Origin: Nocardia pneumoniae NBRC 100136
Lineage (GTDB): Bacteria > Actinomycetota > Actinomycetes > Mycobacteriales > Mycobacteriaceae
Assembly (NCBI RefSeq): GCF_000308755.1
Contig: NZ_BAGF01000152.1
Coordinates: 1-64,000 of the forward strand
DNA: 64,000 nt
Direction: 5' to 3'
The translations under genes and the position numbers were made by a program. Of the stretch, positions 11,299 to 21,345 are shown one piece after another (the first letter of the stretch is position 1; each line of letters begins with the position of its first letter). The notes below the pieces were generated by a model. It made no database searches, was not told the DNA's origin, and saw only the letters and a list, made by a program, of their open reading frames with translations.

Positions 11299-11976
11299 AT
11301 GACCGACGACCGGGCCACGCCTACCGAGGGCGCTGCCGAACCGGGCAGCCACGAATTCGAGATCGTATCCAGCCGGACCGTCTACAGCGGCGCCATTCTG
11401 GCGTTGCGGCTCGACCAGGTGTCGATGCCGGGCGGTCGGGTCGTCGAACGCGAGGTGATCGAGCATCACGGCGCCGTCGCCGTCGCCGCGATCGATGGCG
11501 ACGACAACGTGGTGCTGATCAACCAGTACCGCCACCCGATCGGGGCGCGGCTGCTCGAGCTGCCCGCCGGTCTGCTCGACGTGGCCGGCGAGGACCCGCT
11601 GCTCGCCGCGCGGCGGGAGCTGGCCGAGGAGACCGGGCTGGCCGCGCGGGAGTGGTCGGTGCTGGTGGACGTCGTGCTCTCGCCCGGTTTCACCGACGAA
11701 GCATTGCGGGTGTACCTGGCACGGGATCTGTACGAGATCGACCGGCCCGAGCCGGAGCTGGAAGAAGCCGACCTCGAAGTGGTCCGGATGCCGGTCGACG
11801 CGGCCGTGCGGGCGGCGCTGGCGGGGGAGATCGTCAACGCCACCGCGGTCGCGGGCGTGCTCGCGCTGGCGGCCGCGCGGGTCGGCGGCGCGGAGCTGCG
11901 TCCGCCGGACGCGCCGTGGCCCGGACAGCCCACCGCGCTTCTTCGCCGCCAAGCGGCGCGGAAGTCCGAAGACTGA
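11299..11976 (+). CDS. NUDIX hydrolase, ADP-ribose pyrophosphatase type
   Basis: The 225-residue protein closely follows Rv1700, an ADP-ribose diphosphatase. The NUDIX box lies at about residues 91-114 (GLLDVAGEDPLL followed by AARRELAEETGL), with the Arg-Glu and Glu-Glu metal ligands present. The downstream APGF-like loop (SPGFTDEALRVYLA) is typical of the ADP-ribose subgroup. It would clear ADP-ribose to AMP and ribose 5-phosphate. It lies 6 bases before xerD and is probably co-transcribed with it. Confidence 0.92.
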   Translation: MTDDRATPTEGAAEPGSHEFEIVSSRTVYSGAILALRLDQVSMPGGRVVEREVIEHHGAVAVAAIDGDDNVVLINQYRHPIGARLLELPAGLLDVAGEDPLLAARRELAEETGLAAREWSVLVDVVLSPGFTDEALRVYLARDLYEIDRPEPELEEADLEVVRMPVDAAVRAALAGEIVNATAVAGVLALAAARVGGAELRPPDAPWPGQPTALLRRQAARKSED

Positions 11977-11982
11977 GCGGTC

Positions 11983-12936
11983 GTGCTCGCCCGCGAGCTC
12001 GACGCCTACCTCGACCATCTCGCCGTCGAGCGCGGCCTCGCGCCCAACACCCTCGCCGCCTATCGCCGCGACCTCGGCCGCTACCTGGACTTTCTGAGCG
12101 GGCGCGGCATCGATTCGATCGACCAGGTCGGCGAGTCCGACGTCGCGGAGTTCACCGTCACGTTGCGCTCGGGCGGCGGCGGGCACCCGGCGCTGGCGGC
12201 CAGCTCGGCGGCACGCGCGCTGATCGCGGTGCGCGGATGGCATCGTTTCGCCGCAGCGGAGGGGTTGACCAGCACCGATGTCGCGCACGCCGTCAAGCCG
12301 CCCACGCCGGGCCGCAGGCTGCCCAAAGCGCTGCCCTACGACCAGGTGCTGAAGTTGCTGGAGGCCGCGGGCGGCGGGTCCGCGGACAACCCGGACGCCG
12401 CGGCGGGCGCGGACGGGGGCCCGCGTGGCCTGCGCGACCGGGCGCTGCTGGAAATGCTTTACTCCACCGGTGCCCGGATCTCGGAAATGGTCGGGTTGGA
12501 CGTCGACGATCTGGACACCGAGGAACGGGCGGTCGTGCTGCGCGGCAAGGGCGGCAAGCAGCGCGTGGTGCCGATCGGGCGACCGGCGCTCGCCGCCGTG
12601 GACGCCTACCTCGTGCGTGGGCGGTCGATACTCGCCGCGCACGGCAAAGGAAACGCCGGAGCGCTGTTCTTGAACGCCCGCGGCGCCCGCCTGTCCCGGC
12701 AGAGCGCGTGGCAGGTGTTGCAGACCGCCGCCGAACGCGCAGGCATCGCGGCGGCGGTCTCGCCGCACACGCTGCGCCACTCCTTCGCCACCCACCTGCT
12801 CGACGGTGGGGCCGACGTCCGCGTCGTGCAGGAGTTGCTCGGTCACGCGTCCGTGACGACGACCCAGATCTACACGCTGGTCACGGTCACCACACTGCGC
12901 GAGGTCTGGGCCACCGCTCATCCCCGAGCCCGCTGA
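11983..12936 (+). CDS. xerD: Tyrosine recombinase XerD
   Basis: XerD works with XerC at dif to resolve chromosome dimers. The 317 residues hold an N-terminal SAM-like core-binding domain (about 1-100) and a catalytic domain with Arg165 (GARISEM), the beta-hairpin Lys in GKGGKQR, His262 and Arg265 (HTLRH), His288 (LLGH) and nucleophile Tyr297, so all active-site residues are present. A GTG start is used. Its place after the NUDIX gene and before the parA/scp genes matches Rv1701, which supports XerD rather than a phage integrase. An extra glycine- and alanine-rich loop lies near residues 125-145. Confidence 0.93.
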   Translation: MLARELDAYLDHLAVERGLAPNTLAAYRRDLGRYLDFLSGRGIDSIDQVGESDVAEFTVTLRSGGGGHPALAASSAARALIAVRGWHRFAAAEGLTSTDVAHAVKPPTPGRRLPKALPYDQVLKLLEAAGGGSADNPDAAAGADGGPRGLRDRALLEMLYSTGARISEMVGLDVDDLDTEERAVVLRGKGGKQRVVPIGRPALAAVDAYLVRGRSILAAHGKGNAGALFLNARGARLSRQSAWQVLQTAAERAGIAAAVSPHTLRHSFATHLLDGGADVRVVQELLGHASVTTTQIYTLVTVTTLREVWATAHPRAR

Positions 12937-13220
12937 TCCATTCGGCGCTGTCTTCCCGGGTTTCCTGGCGCGTCCGGCCGCCCGAATCGCGGTGTATTCG
13001 AACACGCCAGGCTGCCGCGGGATCCTGACGATGCAGTGACGAATCCCTCTGGAGTCAGGGCTATTCGGCGTGCTGGTGGACCGATATCCGAACGCGGTAG
13101 GGCTGGGCGGCCGTACGGTGCGCGAAATAAACGGGACCACGGTCCGGTTGTTCGGTCGTCGGGGTTCGCGCGATGCGGACGTCGGCTGCCCGGTCCCGAG
13201 CACAACGCGAGGTGAGTTGC

Positions 13221-13685
13221 ATGGCAAAGTCTTTCATCGTCCACGAAGCCGACGTCGAAGCGGTGCCGCTGCCCGGCGGCGGGTCGTTCCGGCTGCTCGA
13301 GGACAGCGAGCAATCCGAGGGGCTGTTCGGGGCCAATCGCCTGACGCTCGCTGCCGGGGCGGACGGCACTCGGCCGCATCACCACACCAAGTCGACCGAG
13401 ATCTTCTATGTCCTGGACGGGATAATGGAATTTCTCGTGGACGGCGAACTGAGCAAGGTGAGCAAAGGCGGTTTGGTGGTGATCCCGCCGAATGCGGTGC
13501 ACGCCTTCGGCGCCGACGCCGACGGGCCCGCGGAGTTTCTGGCCGTGCTCACACCGGGTATCGTCCGCTTCCAGTACTTCCGGCAACTCGGCCGGATCGC
13601 GCGCGGGGAGGCGGACTGGGACAGCATGAACGACTTGCACGACCGGTTCGACGTGCATTTCGATGGCGGCCCGCAATGGCGCTGA
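13221..13685 (+). CDS. Cupin-domain protein
   Basis: The 154-residue protein carries one cupin barrel. Motif 1 is visible as GTRPHHHTKSTEIFYVLDG (three His and a Glu able to hold a metal), and motif 2 as GGLVVIPPNAVHAFGADADG. The remaining sequence, with a tryptophan-rich tail, gives no substrate clue. The ATG at 13221 has GAGGTGA 6 bases upstream and starts the family-like sequence; the frame to 13173 looks artefactual. It stands alone between xerD and the parA-like gene, with long gaps on both sides, so it is probably its own transcription unit. Confidence 0.85.
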   Translation: MAKSFIVHEADVEAVPLPGGGSFRLLEDSEQSEGLFGANRLTLAAGADGTRPHHHTKSTEIFYVLDGIMEFLVDGELSKVSKGGLVVIPPNAVHAFGADADGPAEFLAVLTPGIVRFQYFRQLGRIARGEADWDSMNDLHDRFDVHFDGGPQWR

Positions 13686-13846
13686 CCAGCGCGGGGCGAA
13701 CACGCCGCGCGCAGGCGCGGCACTCGAGTGGCGTCAAGCGGTAGCGTCTATCGAGAGCTGGACCGTACGAAAGCGAGGTCGGGCACTGATCGGCCTCGCT
13801 ACGCTCGGCGAGGCAACCGGCAGGAACGTATAAGGAGCAGCGGATC

Positions 13847-14821
13847 GTGACGACAGCCGGCGCGGCAGAACCGCCGATGGGTGCTGGGGCGGAGCCGCTC
13901 AAGGGCCCGCGATCGGGTCCGTACTCGGACGCCGCGGCGGAAACGCTGTGGGGCACCGGGGTGGAGCCGGTCCCGGAGGACGCGACGCTCGGCCCCACGG
14001 GCCGCCCGTTGCGGCTGGTTCCGGACCCGCCGCCGGTGGGCCAGCACGGCGACGCCCTGATCGTCGCCATGTGCAACCAGAAGGGTGGGGTCGGCAAGAC
14101 CACCTCCACCATCAACCTGGGCGCCGCACTGGCCGAATACGGCCGCCGCGTGCTGCTGGTGGACTTGGACCCGCAGGGCGCGCTGTCGGCTGGTCTGGGC
14201 GTGGCCCACCACACCCTCGATCTGACCGTGCACAACCTGCTCATCGGCTCGAACCACTCCATCGACGACGTGCTGATGCAGACCCGCGTCCCGAACATGG
14301 ACCTGCTGCCGAGCAACATCGATCTGTCCGCCGCGGAGATCCAGCTGGTCAACGAGGTGGGCCGGGAGCAGTCGCTCGGCCGCGCGCTGGCGCCGGTGCG
14401 CAACCGCTACGACTACATCCTCATCGACTGCCAGCCCTCTCTCGGCCTGCTCACGGTCAACGCGCTGGCCTGCTCGGACGGCGTGATCATCCCGATGGAG
14501 TGCGAGTATTTCTCGCTACGCGGGCTGGCGCTGCTCAACGACACCGTGGAGAAAGTGCGGGACCGGCTGAACCCGCGGCTGAGCCTGTACGGAATAGTGG
14601 TCACCATGTTCGACGCTCGACTGCTGCACTCCCGCCAGGTCATGGCGCGCGTGGTCGAGGTGTTCGGCGACTTGGTCTACGACACCGCGATCGCGCGCAC
14701 CGTCCGTTTCCCGGACGCCAGCGTCGCGGGCGAGCCCATCACCACGTGGGCGCCGAAATCCAGTGGGGCCGAAGCATACCGGTCGATGGCTCGGGAAGTC
14801 ATCCACCGGTCGGGCCGGTGA
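13847..14821 (+). CDS. ParA/Soj-family ATPase (Rv1708 type)
   Basis: This is a 324-residue ParA-family protein with an N-terminal tail of about 70 residues, then the deviant Walker A KGGVGKTT near residue 84, VDLDPQG, and DYILIDCQPSLGLLT. It is the second chromosomal ParA of mycobacteria-like organisms, encoded directly upstream of scpAB, and is probably involved in chromosome organisation; the main parAB pair normally lies near oriC. The GTG at 13847 has AAGGAG 12 bases upstream. Its stop overlaps the scpA start as GTGA. Confidence 0.92.
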   Translation: MTTAGAAEPPMGAGAEPLKGPRSGPYSDAAAETLWGTGVEPVPEDATLGPTGRPLRLVPDPPPVGQHGDALIVAMCNQKGGVGKTTSTINLGAALAEYGRRVLLVDLDPQGALSAGLGVAHHTLDLTVHNLLIGSNHSIDDVLMQTRVPNMDLLPSNIDLSAAEIQLVNEVGREQSLGRALAPVRNRYDYILIDCQPSLGLLTVNALACSDGVIIPMECEYFSLRGLALLNDTVEKVRDRLNPRLSLYGIVVTMFDARLLHSRQVMARVVEVFGDLVYDTAIARTVRFPDASVAGEPITTWAPKSSGAEAYRSMAREVIHRSGR

Positions 14822-16224
14822 GCGGCCACTCCGGCCCCTCGTCTGCGTCCACCGACAACTCATCCGGCCAGGGGTCTTCCGCGGCCGGTGCCACACCTCC
14901 GCGCGAGGCCGATGCGCCGGACGCCGCCGAAGCGCCCGCGCCCCAGAGACCCGCTCGCCCCGCTGACTCTCCTGCGCTCGGAAACGCGGCGGCCGCGTTT
15001 ATCGCCGCGGGCCGGGACGCGGCGGCGCAACGCCCGAATCCCGTGGTGCCCGGGGGTATCCCAGCGGAGCAAGGCGATTCGTCCGCTGCGCCGGAGGAAC
15101 CCGTGGTCTCCGCGAGTGCCGCGCAGGAGAATCCGCGGCAGGAGCCCGCTCCGCCCGAGGTACCTGTTGGCTCTGCACCGAGTGGTCCGCCGCAAGCGGC
15201 CGACACACCCACGATTGCGACGAGTGCCACGCCGGGGAATCGACAGGCCAGCGATCCATCCGAGGCTACGGTGGGTACTTCGCGGCGAGCCGCCGATACA
15301 CCTGAGATTCCGGGAAGCGCCGCGCGGAGGCCATCGGGCGACGTGGCCGATCCAGGCGCGAGTGCCGCGCCAGGGGAGTCTTCCCCAGAGACAGCCGCGC
15401 AGCCGTCGGCATTCCGACTACGCCTGAGCAACTTCGAGGGGCCTTTCGACCTGCTGCTCACGCTGATCAGCTCGCGCAAGCTGGACGTCACCGAGGTGGC
15501 GCTGCACAAGGTCACCGACGAGTTCATCGCCTACACGAAGGCGTTGACCGCGCACGCGGCCGCGCAGAACACCTTGCGGGCGGACAAGATTCTGGACCAG
15601 ACCACCGAGTTCCTGGTCGTCGCCGCCACGCTGCTGGATTTGAAGGCGGCGCGGCTGCTGCCGTCCGGGGAGATGACCGACGCCGAAGACCTCGAACTGC
15701 TGGAGGCGCGCGACCTGCTGTTCGCCCGGCTGCTGCAGTATCGCGCGTTCAAGCAGGTCGCCGAGTTGCTCGGTGAATTGGAGGCCGCGGCGCTGCGCCG
15801 GTACCCGCGTGCGGTCGGTCTGGAGGAGCGGTACACCGATCTGCTGCCCGAGGTTACGCTGGGTGTCGGGGCGGCCGAGTTCGCCGCGATCGCCGCGGCG
15901 GCCTTCCGGCCCCGCCCGGTGCCGAAGGTCGGGCTCGACCACTTGCACACGCACGCGATCTCGGTGGCCGAGCAGGCGGCGCTGGTGCTGGAACGGCTCA
16001 AACAGCGCGGTGCGGGTGCGTGGACAACATTCGGCGAGTTGGTCGCCGACTGCGAAGTCCCCGTCCAGATCGTCGCCCGCTTCCTGGCGCTGCTCGAGCT
16101 GTATCGCGGCAAGACGATCGAGTTCGACCAGCCCGATCCGCTCGGTCCCTTGTCGGTCAGCTGGATCGGCGACGACGCGGCCGAGCAGATGGAGGCCGTG
16201 ACTATCGAGGAGGACTACGGGTGA
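14818..16224 (+). CDS. scpA: Segregation and condensation protein A with long disordered N-terminus
   Basis: ScpA is the kleisin that bridges the SMC heads. The canonical part begins near residue 200 with FRLRLSNFEGPFDLLLTLIS and runs to the winged-helix end (TTFGELVADCEVPVQIVARFLALLELYRG). Before it lie about 198 residues almost wholly of A, P, S, E and G, so the product is 468 residues against about 250-290 usually. The GTG at 14818 overlaps the parA stop, and the frame is open throughout with actinomycete codon use, so the long form is probably real, though an internal start near the kleisin domain cannot be excluded. Confidence 0.92.
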   Translation: MSGHSGPSSASTDNSSGQGSSAAGATPPREADAPDAAEAPAPQRPARPADSPALGNAAAAFIAAGRDAAAQRPNPVVPGGIPAEQGDSSAAPEEPVVSASAAQENPRQEPAPPEVPVGSAPSGPPQAADTPTIATSATPGNRQASDPSEATVGTSRRAADTPEIPGSAARRPSGDVADPGASAAPGESSPETAAQPSAFRLRLSNFEGPFDLLLTLISSRKLDVTEVALHKVTDEFIAYTKALTAHAAAQNTLRADKILDQTTEFLVVAATLLDLKAARLLPSGEMTDAEDLELLEARDLLFARLLQYRAFKQVAELLGELEAAALRRYPRAVGLEERYTDLLPEVTLGVGAAEFAAIAAAAFRPRPVPKVGLDHLHTHAISVAEQAALVLERLKQRGAGAWTTFGELVADCEVPVQIVARFLALLELYRGKTIEFDQPDPLGPLSVSWIGDDAAEQMEAVTIEEDYG

Positions 16225-16901
16225 GCGACCAGCGAGGCGGAGTCATGAGCGAGCAGGTGACTGATCTCACTCCGGAACCGCTCGAGGACGCCGAGTTCCG
16301 CTCGGCGCTGGAGGCCATGCTGCTCGTGGTCGACGCTCCCGCCCCGGTGGACCAGCTCGCGGCCGCGCTGGGCGATACCGCCGAGCGGGTGGAGAGCACC
16401 CTGCGTGCGATGTCGGCCGAACTGACGGCGCGGTCCAGCGGTATCGATCTGCGTTTCGTCGGTGACGGTTGGCGCTTCTATACTCGCACCGAGTACGCGC
16501 CGTATGTGGAGCGGATGCTGCTCGACGGCTCCCGATCGAAATTGACCCGGGCGGCGTTGGAAACGCTGGCGGTGGTGGCATACCGTCAGCCGGTGACCAG
16601 GACCAGGGTCAGCGCGGTGCGCGGCGTGAACGTCGACGGGGTGATGCGCACGCTGCTGGCCAGGGGACTCATCGCCGAGGCAGGTGTCGACCCGGAGACC
16701 AACGGGACGCTGTACTGCACGACCGAGCTGTTCCTGGAACGGATCGGGCTCCCGTCGCTGAGCGACCTGCCGCCGCTGGCGCCCCTGCTTCCGGGCGTCG
16801 ACCTGATCGACGAGATCAACGAGAGCCTGGAGACCGACCCCCGGTACACCAGGCTGAAGAAACCCGCCGAGGCCGATTTGGACCTCGGTACCGAAGAATG
16901 A
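16221..16901 (+). CDS. scpB: Segregation and condensation protein B
   Basis: ScpB is the paired winged-helix partner of ScpA in the SMC complex. The 226-residue product shows FRSALEAMLLVVDAPAPVDQLAAALG, the conserved ALETLAVVAYRQPVTRTRVSAVRGV, and the second winged helix LLARGLIAE. The GTG at 16221 is chosen: GAGGAGG ends 7 bases upstream and it overlaps the scpA stop. An ATG at 16245 is a possible alternative with GGAG close by. It is coupled to scpA and followed 6 bases later by rluB. Confidence 0.94.
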   Translation: MSDQRGGVMSEQVTDLTPEPLEDAEFRSALEAMLLVVDAPAPVDQLAAALGDTAERVESTLRAMSAELTARSSGIDLRFVGDGWRFYTRTEYAPYVERMLLDGSRSKLTRAALETLAVVAYRQPVTRTRVSAVRGVNVDGVMRTLLARGLIAEAGVDPETNGTLYCTTELFLERIGLPSLSDLPPLAPLLPGVDLIDEINESLETDPRYTRLKKPAEADLDLGTEE

Positions 16902-16907
16902 CAGGAC

Positions 16908-17969
16908 ATGATGAATACGCCCGCTCGCCGAGATGGCACACCGGATCGTAGGAAACGCGGCGCCCAGCCCGAACGGGGCGCGAGCCGCACTTCGAGCGCA
17001 CGCGACGCGCGTTCGGCTCAACGGGGGATCACCGCCCGCGGCGCCCAGCAGGGGAGCGCGGGCCGCCGCGCGGCCGCGCCCGCCCCGACCCCACAGCGGC
17101 AGGCGAACCCGGGCGGCAAGAAGAAGCCCAAGCCACAGCGGCAGGTCGCGCAGCCGCCGCTGCTGAGCAACGCCAAGCCCGCGCGCCACCAGAACGTGGC
17201 ACCCGCCGAAGGGCACACCAAACTGCCGTGGGGAGAAGGGGAGCGGCTGCAGAAGGTCCTCGCCAAGGCGGGCGTCGCCTCGCGCCGCGCCGCCGAGGAG
17301 ATGATCGCGCAGGGCCGCGTCGAAGTCGACGGCATGATCGTGCGCGAGCAGGGGCTGCGCATCGACCCACAGCACGCGGTGGTGCGCGTCGACGGCACCC
17401 GCGTGGTGGTGCGCGAGGAACTGGTGCACGTCGCGCTGAACAAGCCCAAGGGCTGGCAGTCCACCATGTCCGACGATCTGGGCCGTCCCTGCGTCGGCGA
17501 CATCGTGGCCGAGCGGATCGCCGCCGGTCAGCGCCTCTTCCACGTCGGGAGGCTTGATGCCGACACCGAGGGCCTGCTGCTGCTGACCAACGACGGGGAT
17601 CTCGCGCACCGGCTCATGCACCCGTCCTTCGAGGTCTCCAAGACCTACCTGGCGACGGTGCAGGGCGAGGTCAACAACCGTGCGGTCGGCAAGCGGCTGC
17701 GGGAGGGCGTCGAGCTGGAGGACGGACCCGCCAAGGTCGACCGTTTCCAGGTGCTCGAGCTGGGGGAGGGACGTTCCCTGGTGAAGATCGTGTTGCACGA
17801 AGGGCGCAAACACATCGTGCGCCGACTGCTGGACGCGGTCGGCCACCCGGTCATCCGGCTGGTGCGCACGAATATCGGTCCGGTCGCGCTCGGCGACCAG
17901 CGGCCCGGCACACTGCGCGTGCTCGGCCGCGATGAAATCGGCAAACTCTACGAGGCGGTGTCGTTGTGA
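16908..17969 (+). CDS. rluB: Ribosomal large-subunit pseudouridine synthase (RluB/RsuA family)
   Basis: The 353-residue enzyme isomerises uridine in 23S rRNA. Residues 1-105 form a basic, A/R/Q/P-rich disordered tail that is longer than in most homologues. An S4 domain follows ([22 protein letters not shown]), then the synthase domain with NKPKGW and catalytic Asp in [17 protein letters not shown]. It lies after scpB exactly as Rv1711. The last 4 bases overlap the cmk GTG start. Confidence 0.92.
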   Translation: MMNTPARRDGTPDRRKRGAQPERGASRTSSARDARSAQRGITARGAQQGSAGRRAAAPAPTPQRQANPGGKKKPKPQRQVAQPPLLSNAKPARHQNVAPAEGHTKLPWGEGERLQKVLAKAGVASRRAAEEMIAQGRVEVDGMIVREQGLRIDPQHAVVRVDGTRVVVREELVHVALNKPKGWQSTMSDDLGRPCVGDIVAERIAAGQRLFHVGRLDADTEGLLLLTNDGDLAHRLMHPSFEVSKTYLATVQGEVNNRAVGKRLREGVELEDGPAKVDRFQVLELGEGRSLVKIVLHEGRKHIVRRLLDAVGHPVIRLVRTNIGPVALGDQRPGTLRVLGRDEIGKLYEAVSL

Positions 17970-18712
17970 ACGGTCTGGAGATCCCGGTGCAGGCGCCGGC
18001 GCGCATGTCCGGTACGAGCCCGCTGGTGATCGCCATGGACGGGCCGTCGGGCACCGGGAAGTCGAGCGTTTCGCGGCGCCTGGCCACCCGGCTCGGCGCG
18101 CAGTACCTCGACACCGGCGCCATGTACCGGGCGGCGACGCTGCGTGTGCTGCGCGCGGGCATCGAGCTCACCGACACCGCGGCCATCGCCGCCGCGGTCA
18201 AGGAGCTGCCGCTGTCCATCGGCACCGAGCCCAGCCGCGAGGTGATCGAGCTCGACGGCGAGGACGTCGCGTCGGAGATCCGCGGCGACGCCGTCACCAA
18301 GGCTGTTTCGGCGGTCTCCGCGGTGCCCGAGGTGCGGGAGCTGCTGGTCGCGATGCAGCGCGACATCACGGCGGTCGCGCGCCGGATCGTGGTGGAGGGC
18401 CGCGACATCGGCACCGTCGTGCTGCCCACGGCGGACGCGAAGATCTACCTGACCGCCTCCGCGGAGGCGCGCGCCCATCGGCGCAACCAGCAGAACATCG
18501 CCGAGGGCCGGGGCGACGACTACGCGGGCGTGCTCGCCGACGTGCAGCGCCGCGACACCCTCGACTCCACCCGCAAGGTGTCCCCGCTGCGCCCGGCCGC
18601 GGACGCGGTGCTGGTCGACACCAGCGAGCTGTCCATGGACGAGGTCATCGACGAGCTGTACCGCGTTGTCGCGCGGCAGCTTTCGGCGCTTCAGGCCGGA
18701 GGTGACCGGTGA
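17966..18712 (+). CDS. cmk: Cytidylate kinase
   Basis: Cmk phosphorylates CMP and dCMP with ATP. The 248 residues include the P-loop [10 protein letters not shown] near residue 26, the CMP-binding LDTGAMYRA, and [24 protein letters not shown]. Family length is about 225-230; the extra N-terminal 17 residues come from the GTG at 17966, which overlaps the rluB stop as GTGA. Its own stop overlaps der in the same way, giving a coupled rluB-cmk-der set. Confidence 0.95.
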   Translation: MNGLEIPVQAPARMSGTSPLVIAMDGPSGTGKSSVSRRLATRLGAQYLDTGAMYRAATLRVLRAGIELTDTAAIAAAVKELPLSIGTEPSREVIELDGEDVASEIRGDAVTKAVSAVSAVPEVRELLVAMQRDITAVARRIVVEGRDIGTVVLPTADAKIYLTASAEARAHRRNQQNIAEGRGDDYAGVLADVQRRDTLDSTRKVSPLRPAADAVLVDTSELSMDEVIDELYRVVARQLSALQAGGDR

Positions 18713-20127
18713 ACGGCGACGTGCTGGCCGGTGACGGCGTCTGGAGCGACGAGGCCGACTGGGAGCTGACCGATCTCGAGGGCGAGTTCGAGGATCAGGC
18801 GCACGTCGCGATGCCGACGCTCGCGGTGGTCGGCCGCCCGAACGTGGGCAAGTCGACGCTGGTGAACCGGATTCTGGGCCGCCGCGAAGCGGTCGTGGAG
18901 GACATTCCCGGGGTCACCCGCGACCGCGTGTCCTACGAGGCGAACTGGGCGGGTCGCCGCTTCCTGGTCCAGGACACCGGCGGCTGGGAGCCCGATGCGA
19001 AAGGGCTGCAGCAAGCGGTGGCCAGGCAGGCCGAACTGGCCATGCAGACCGCCGACGCGATCCTGCTGGTGGTCGACGCCGTGGTCGGCGCCACGGCCAC
19101 CGACGAGGCGGCGGTGAAGAAGCTGCGCCGTTCCTCGGTGCCGGTCATCCTGGTCGCCAACAAGGTCGACGACGAGCGGGTGGAGGCCGAGGCTGCGGCG
19201 CTGTGGTCGCTCGGTCTGGGCGAGCCGCGCATGGTCAGCGCCGCGCACGGCCGCGGCACCGGCGACCTGCTCGACGACGTGCTCGCGGTGCTCCCGGAGA
19301 CCCCGCGGGAGGGGACCGGCGGTACCGGTCCGCGCCGTGTCGCTCTGGTCGGCAAGCCCAATGTGGGCAAATCGAGCCTGCTGAACAAGCTGGCCGGTGA
19401 CGAGCGGTCGGTGGTGCACGATGTCGCTGGCACGACCGTCGACCCGGTCGACTCGCTGGTCGAATTGGGCGGCAAGGTCTGGAAGTTCGTCGACACCGCC
19501 GGGTTGCGCCGCAAGGTCGCCAACGCCAGCGGCACCGAGTTCTACGCGTCGCTGCGCACCAAGTCCGCGCTGGAGGCCTCCGAGGTGGCGATCATGCTGA
19601 TCGACGCCGCGCAGCCGATCACCGAACAGGATCTGCGCGTGATCAGCATGGTCGCCGACTCGGGGCGCGCGCTGGTGCTGGCGTTCAACAAGTGGGATCT
19701 GGTCGACGAGGACCGTCGCCTGCAGTTGGAGCGCGAGGTCGACCGCGATCTGGTGCGGGTGCCGTGGGCGCAGCGGGTGAACATCTCCGCGCACACCGGC
19801 CGCGCGGTGCAGAAGCTCGTACCCGCCATGGAAACGGCGCTCGAGTCCTGGGACAAGCGCATTCCGACGGGCCGGCTGAACACCTGGCTGAAGGAAGTGA
19901 TCGCCGCGACCCCGCCGCCGATGCGCGGCGGCCGGTTGCCCCGCGTGCTGTTCGCGACCCAGGCCACGACCCGGCCGCCCACGTTCGTGCTGTTCACCAC
20001 CGGCTTCCTGGAGGCGGGCTATCGCCGCTTCCTGGAGCGCCGACTGCGCGAGGAGTTCGGCTTCGACGGGTCGCCGGTCCGCATCTCGGTCCGTGTGCGC
20101 GAGAAGCGGGAACGCTCCAAGAAGTAG
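18709..20127 (+). CDS. der: Ribosome-assembly GTPase Der (EngA)
   Basis: Der carries two tandem GTPase domains and a KH-like domain and acts in 50S subunit maturation. The 472-residue product shows first P-loop GRPNVGKST near residue 43 with DTGGW and NKVD, second P-loop GKPNVGKSS near residue 215 with DTAGLR and NKWD, and a C-terminal KH-like domain from about 390. It is the last gene of the block syntenic with M. tuberculosis Rv1691-Rv1713; beyond it the content is accessory. Confidence 0.96.
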   Translation: MNGDVLAGDGVWSDEADWELTDLEGEFEDQAHVAMPTLAVVGRPNVGKSTLVNRILGRREAVVEDIPGVTRDRVSYEANWAGRRFLVQDTGGWEPDAKGLQQAVARQAELAMQTADAILLVVDAVVGATATDEAAVKKLRRSSVPVILVANKVDDERVEAEAAALWSLGLGEPRMVSAAHGRGTGDLLDDVLAVLPETPREGTGGTGPRRVALVGKPNVGKSSLLNKLAGDERSVVHDVAGTTVDPVDSLVELGGKVWKFVDTAGLRRKVANASGTEFYASLRTKSALEASEVAIMLIDAAQPITEQDLRVISMVADSGRALVLAFNKWDLVDEDRRLQLEREVDRDLVRVPWAQRVNISAHTGRAVQKLVPAMETALESWDKRIPTGRLNTWLKEVIAATPPPMRGGRLPRVLFATQATTRPPTFVLFTTGFLEAGYRRFLERRLREEFGFDGSPVRISVRVREKRERSKK

Positions 20128-20570
20128 ACCGCTTGCAGACGACCATGGCGATGGGTGCGGGAAGTTCCGAACCGGGGCTTTCCGCATCTATCCCCGAGTG
20201 GAGTCCAGGACCATCGCCGGTAGCCGGGGCTGTCGGCCACGGGTGAACTCGGCCGACCACACCGGGTCGTCGGCGACATCGGCGTTTTCGTGTTCGGCCC
20301 TGTCGTCGAGTTTCTCTTGGGTCTCGGTTGGTCGGCCATCAGGTGATCGACCTGTGTCATCGCTTCATCCCGTCGCGCCGCCGGACTTCCCGTGCGGGCG
20401 GTGGGCTGTTGGGACCGCACACTGGGCGGTCAGGTGGCGAATGCTCAGCGATCATCGCTAATCGGCGAGAGTGGCGTATAAATCCGTTATAGATCTGGCT
20501 ATTTGTTGCGGCTGTGTTATGTAGCGAGTAAGACGGCGCGCGCTCAGCAAATCTCTGGCATCATCCGGTC
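20128..20570. other. Intergenic boundary region with an AT-rich island
   Basis: No convincing gene is seen. Bases 20,455-20,530 are much richer in A and T than the surroundings and contain TATAAA and TTATAG, so they probably carry the promoter of the thioesterase gene at 20,571; no single promoter can be assigned with confidence. This marks the boundary between the conserved block and the accessory region. Confidence 0.4.
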
Positions 20571-21329
20571 ATGGCCATTCCCAGTGCTCTCCCGGAAAGC
20601 GGACCCCGCGTGCCCGTGTTCGAGACGGGATGGCCGGTGCGCCTGGGCGACACCGGAGGCGACCAGCGCCTGCGGCTGGACGGCGTCGCACGGTACCTGC
20701 AAGACATCGGCTACGACCATCTCGAGGTCCTCGACGACGGTGACATCCATCGCCTGTGGGTGGTCCGCAGAACAGTCATCGACGCACTCAAACCGATCGA
20801 GTTCGGCGAGTGGGTGACGCTGCGGCGCTGGCCCTCGGCGACGTCCACCCGCTGGTGCGCGATGCGCGTCCAGATCTGCGGCAGCGGGGGTGGCCTGGTG
20901 GAGACCGAGGGCTTCCTGATCCACTTCGGCACCGAGTCCGGCGTCCCGGCCCGGATGAGCGACCGCTTTCTGGCGCCCATGCTGGCCTGCACGACCGAAC
21001 ACCGGCTCCGGTGGAAGGCGGAACTCACCGACCCGATGCCGCAGGCCGGTGAGCCCGGCGTGCGGATCCGTCCCTTCCCCTTGCGCGTCACCGACATCGA
21101 CCTGCTCGATCATGTGAACAACGCGGTCTACCTGACCGCGCTCGAGGAAGTTCTGGCCGATCACGCCGAACTGAAGTCCAACCCGCACCGGGTGGTGATC
21201 GAGTACGGGAAGCCGGTGCGGGCCGGGGAGGATCTCCGGCTCGTCTCCCGTCGCACCGGATCGTGCCTGGACGTCTGGTTCGTCGTCGGCGCGGACTCGC
21301 GCGCGGTCGCCCGCGTCACGCCGCGATGA
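20571..21329 (+). CDS. Acyl-ACP thioesterase family protein
   Basis: The 252-residue protein has two tandem hotdog folds, as in FatA-type acyl-ACP thioesterases. The first contains GGDQRLRLDGVARYLQDIGYDHL, and the second begins VTDIDLLDHVNNAVYLTALEEVL, with the Asp-His-Asn of the active region (DHVNN). It would release fatty acids from acyl carrier protein; chain length cannot be read. Similar single genes occur in mycobacteria and rhodococci. The ATG at 20,571 gives a normal family length. It is convergent with the polyol dehydrogenase gene. Confidence 0.82.
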   Translation: MAIPSALPESGPRVPVFETGWPVRLGDTGGDQRLRLDGVARYLQDIGYDHLEVLDDGDIHRLWVVRRTVIDALKPIEFGEWVTLRRWPSATSTRWCAMRVQICGSGGGLVETEGFLIHFGTESGVPARMSDRFLAPMLACTTEHRLRWKAELTDPMPQAGEPGVRIRPFPLRVTDIDLLDHVNNAVYLTALEEVLADHAELKSNPHRVVIEYGKPVRAGEDLRLVSRRTGSCLDVWFVVGADSRAVARVTPR

Positions 21330-21345
21330 TGGACGCTGCTGGCGC

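Noticed and set aside
11983-12936. Phage or integron integrase
   Set aside because: Position in the conserved block and full-length XerD pattern point to the chromosomal dimer-resolution recombinase; no att sites or phage genes nearby.
20128-20570. Possible tRNA or attachment site at the end of the conserved block
   Set aside because: No cloverleaf, CCA end or direct repeat could be found by eye.
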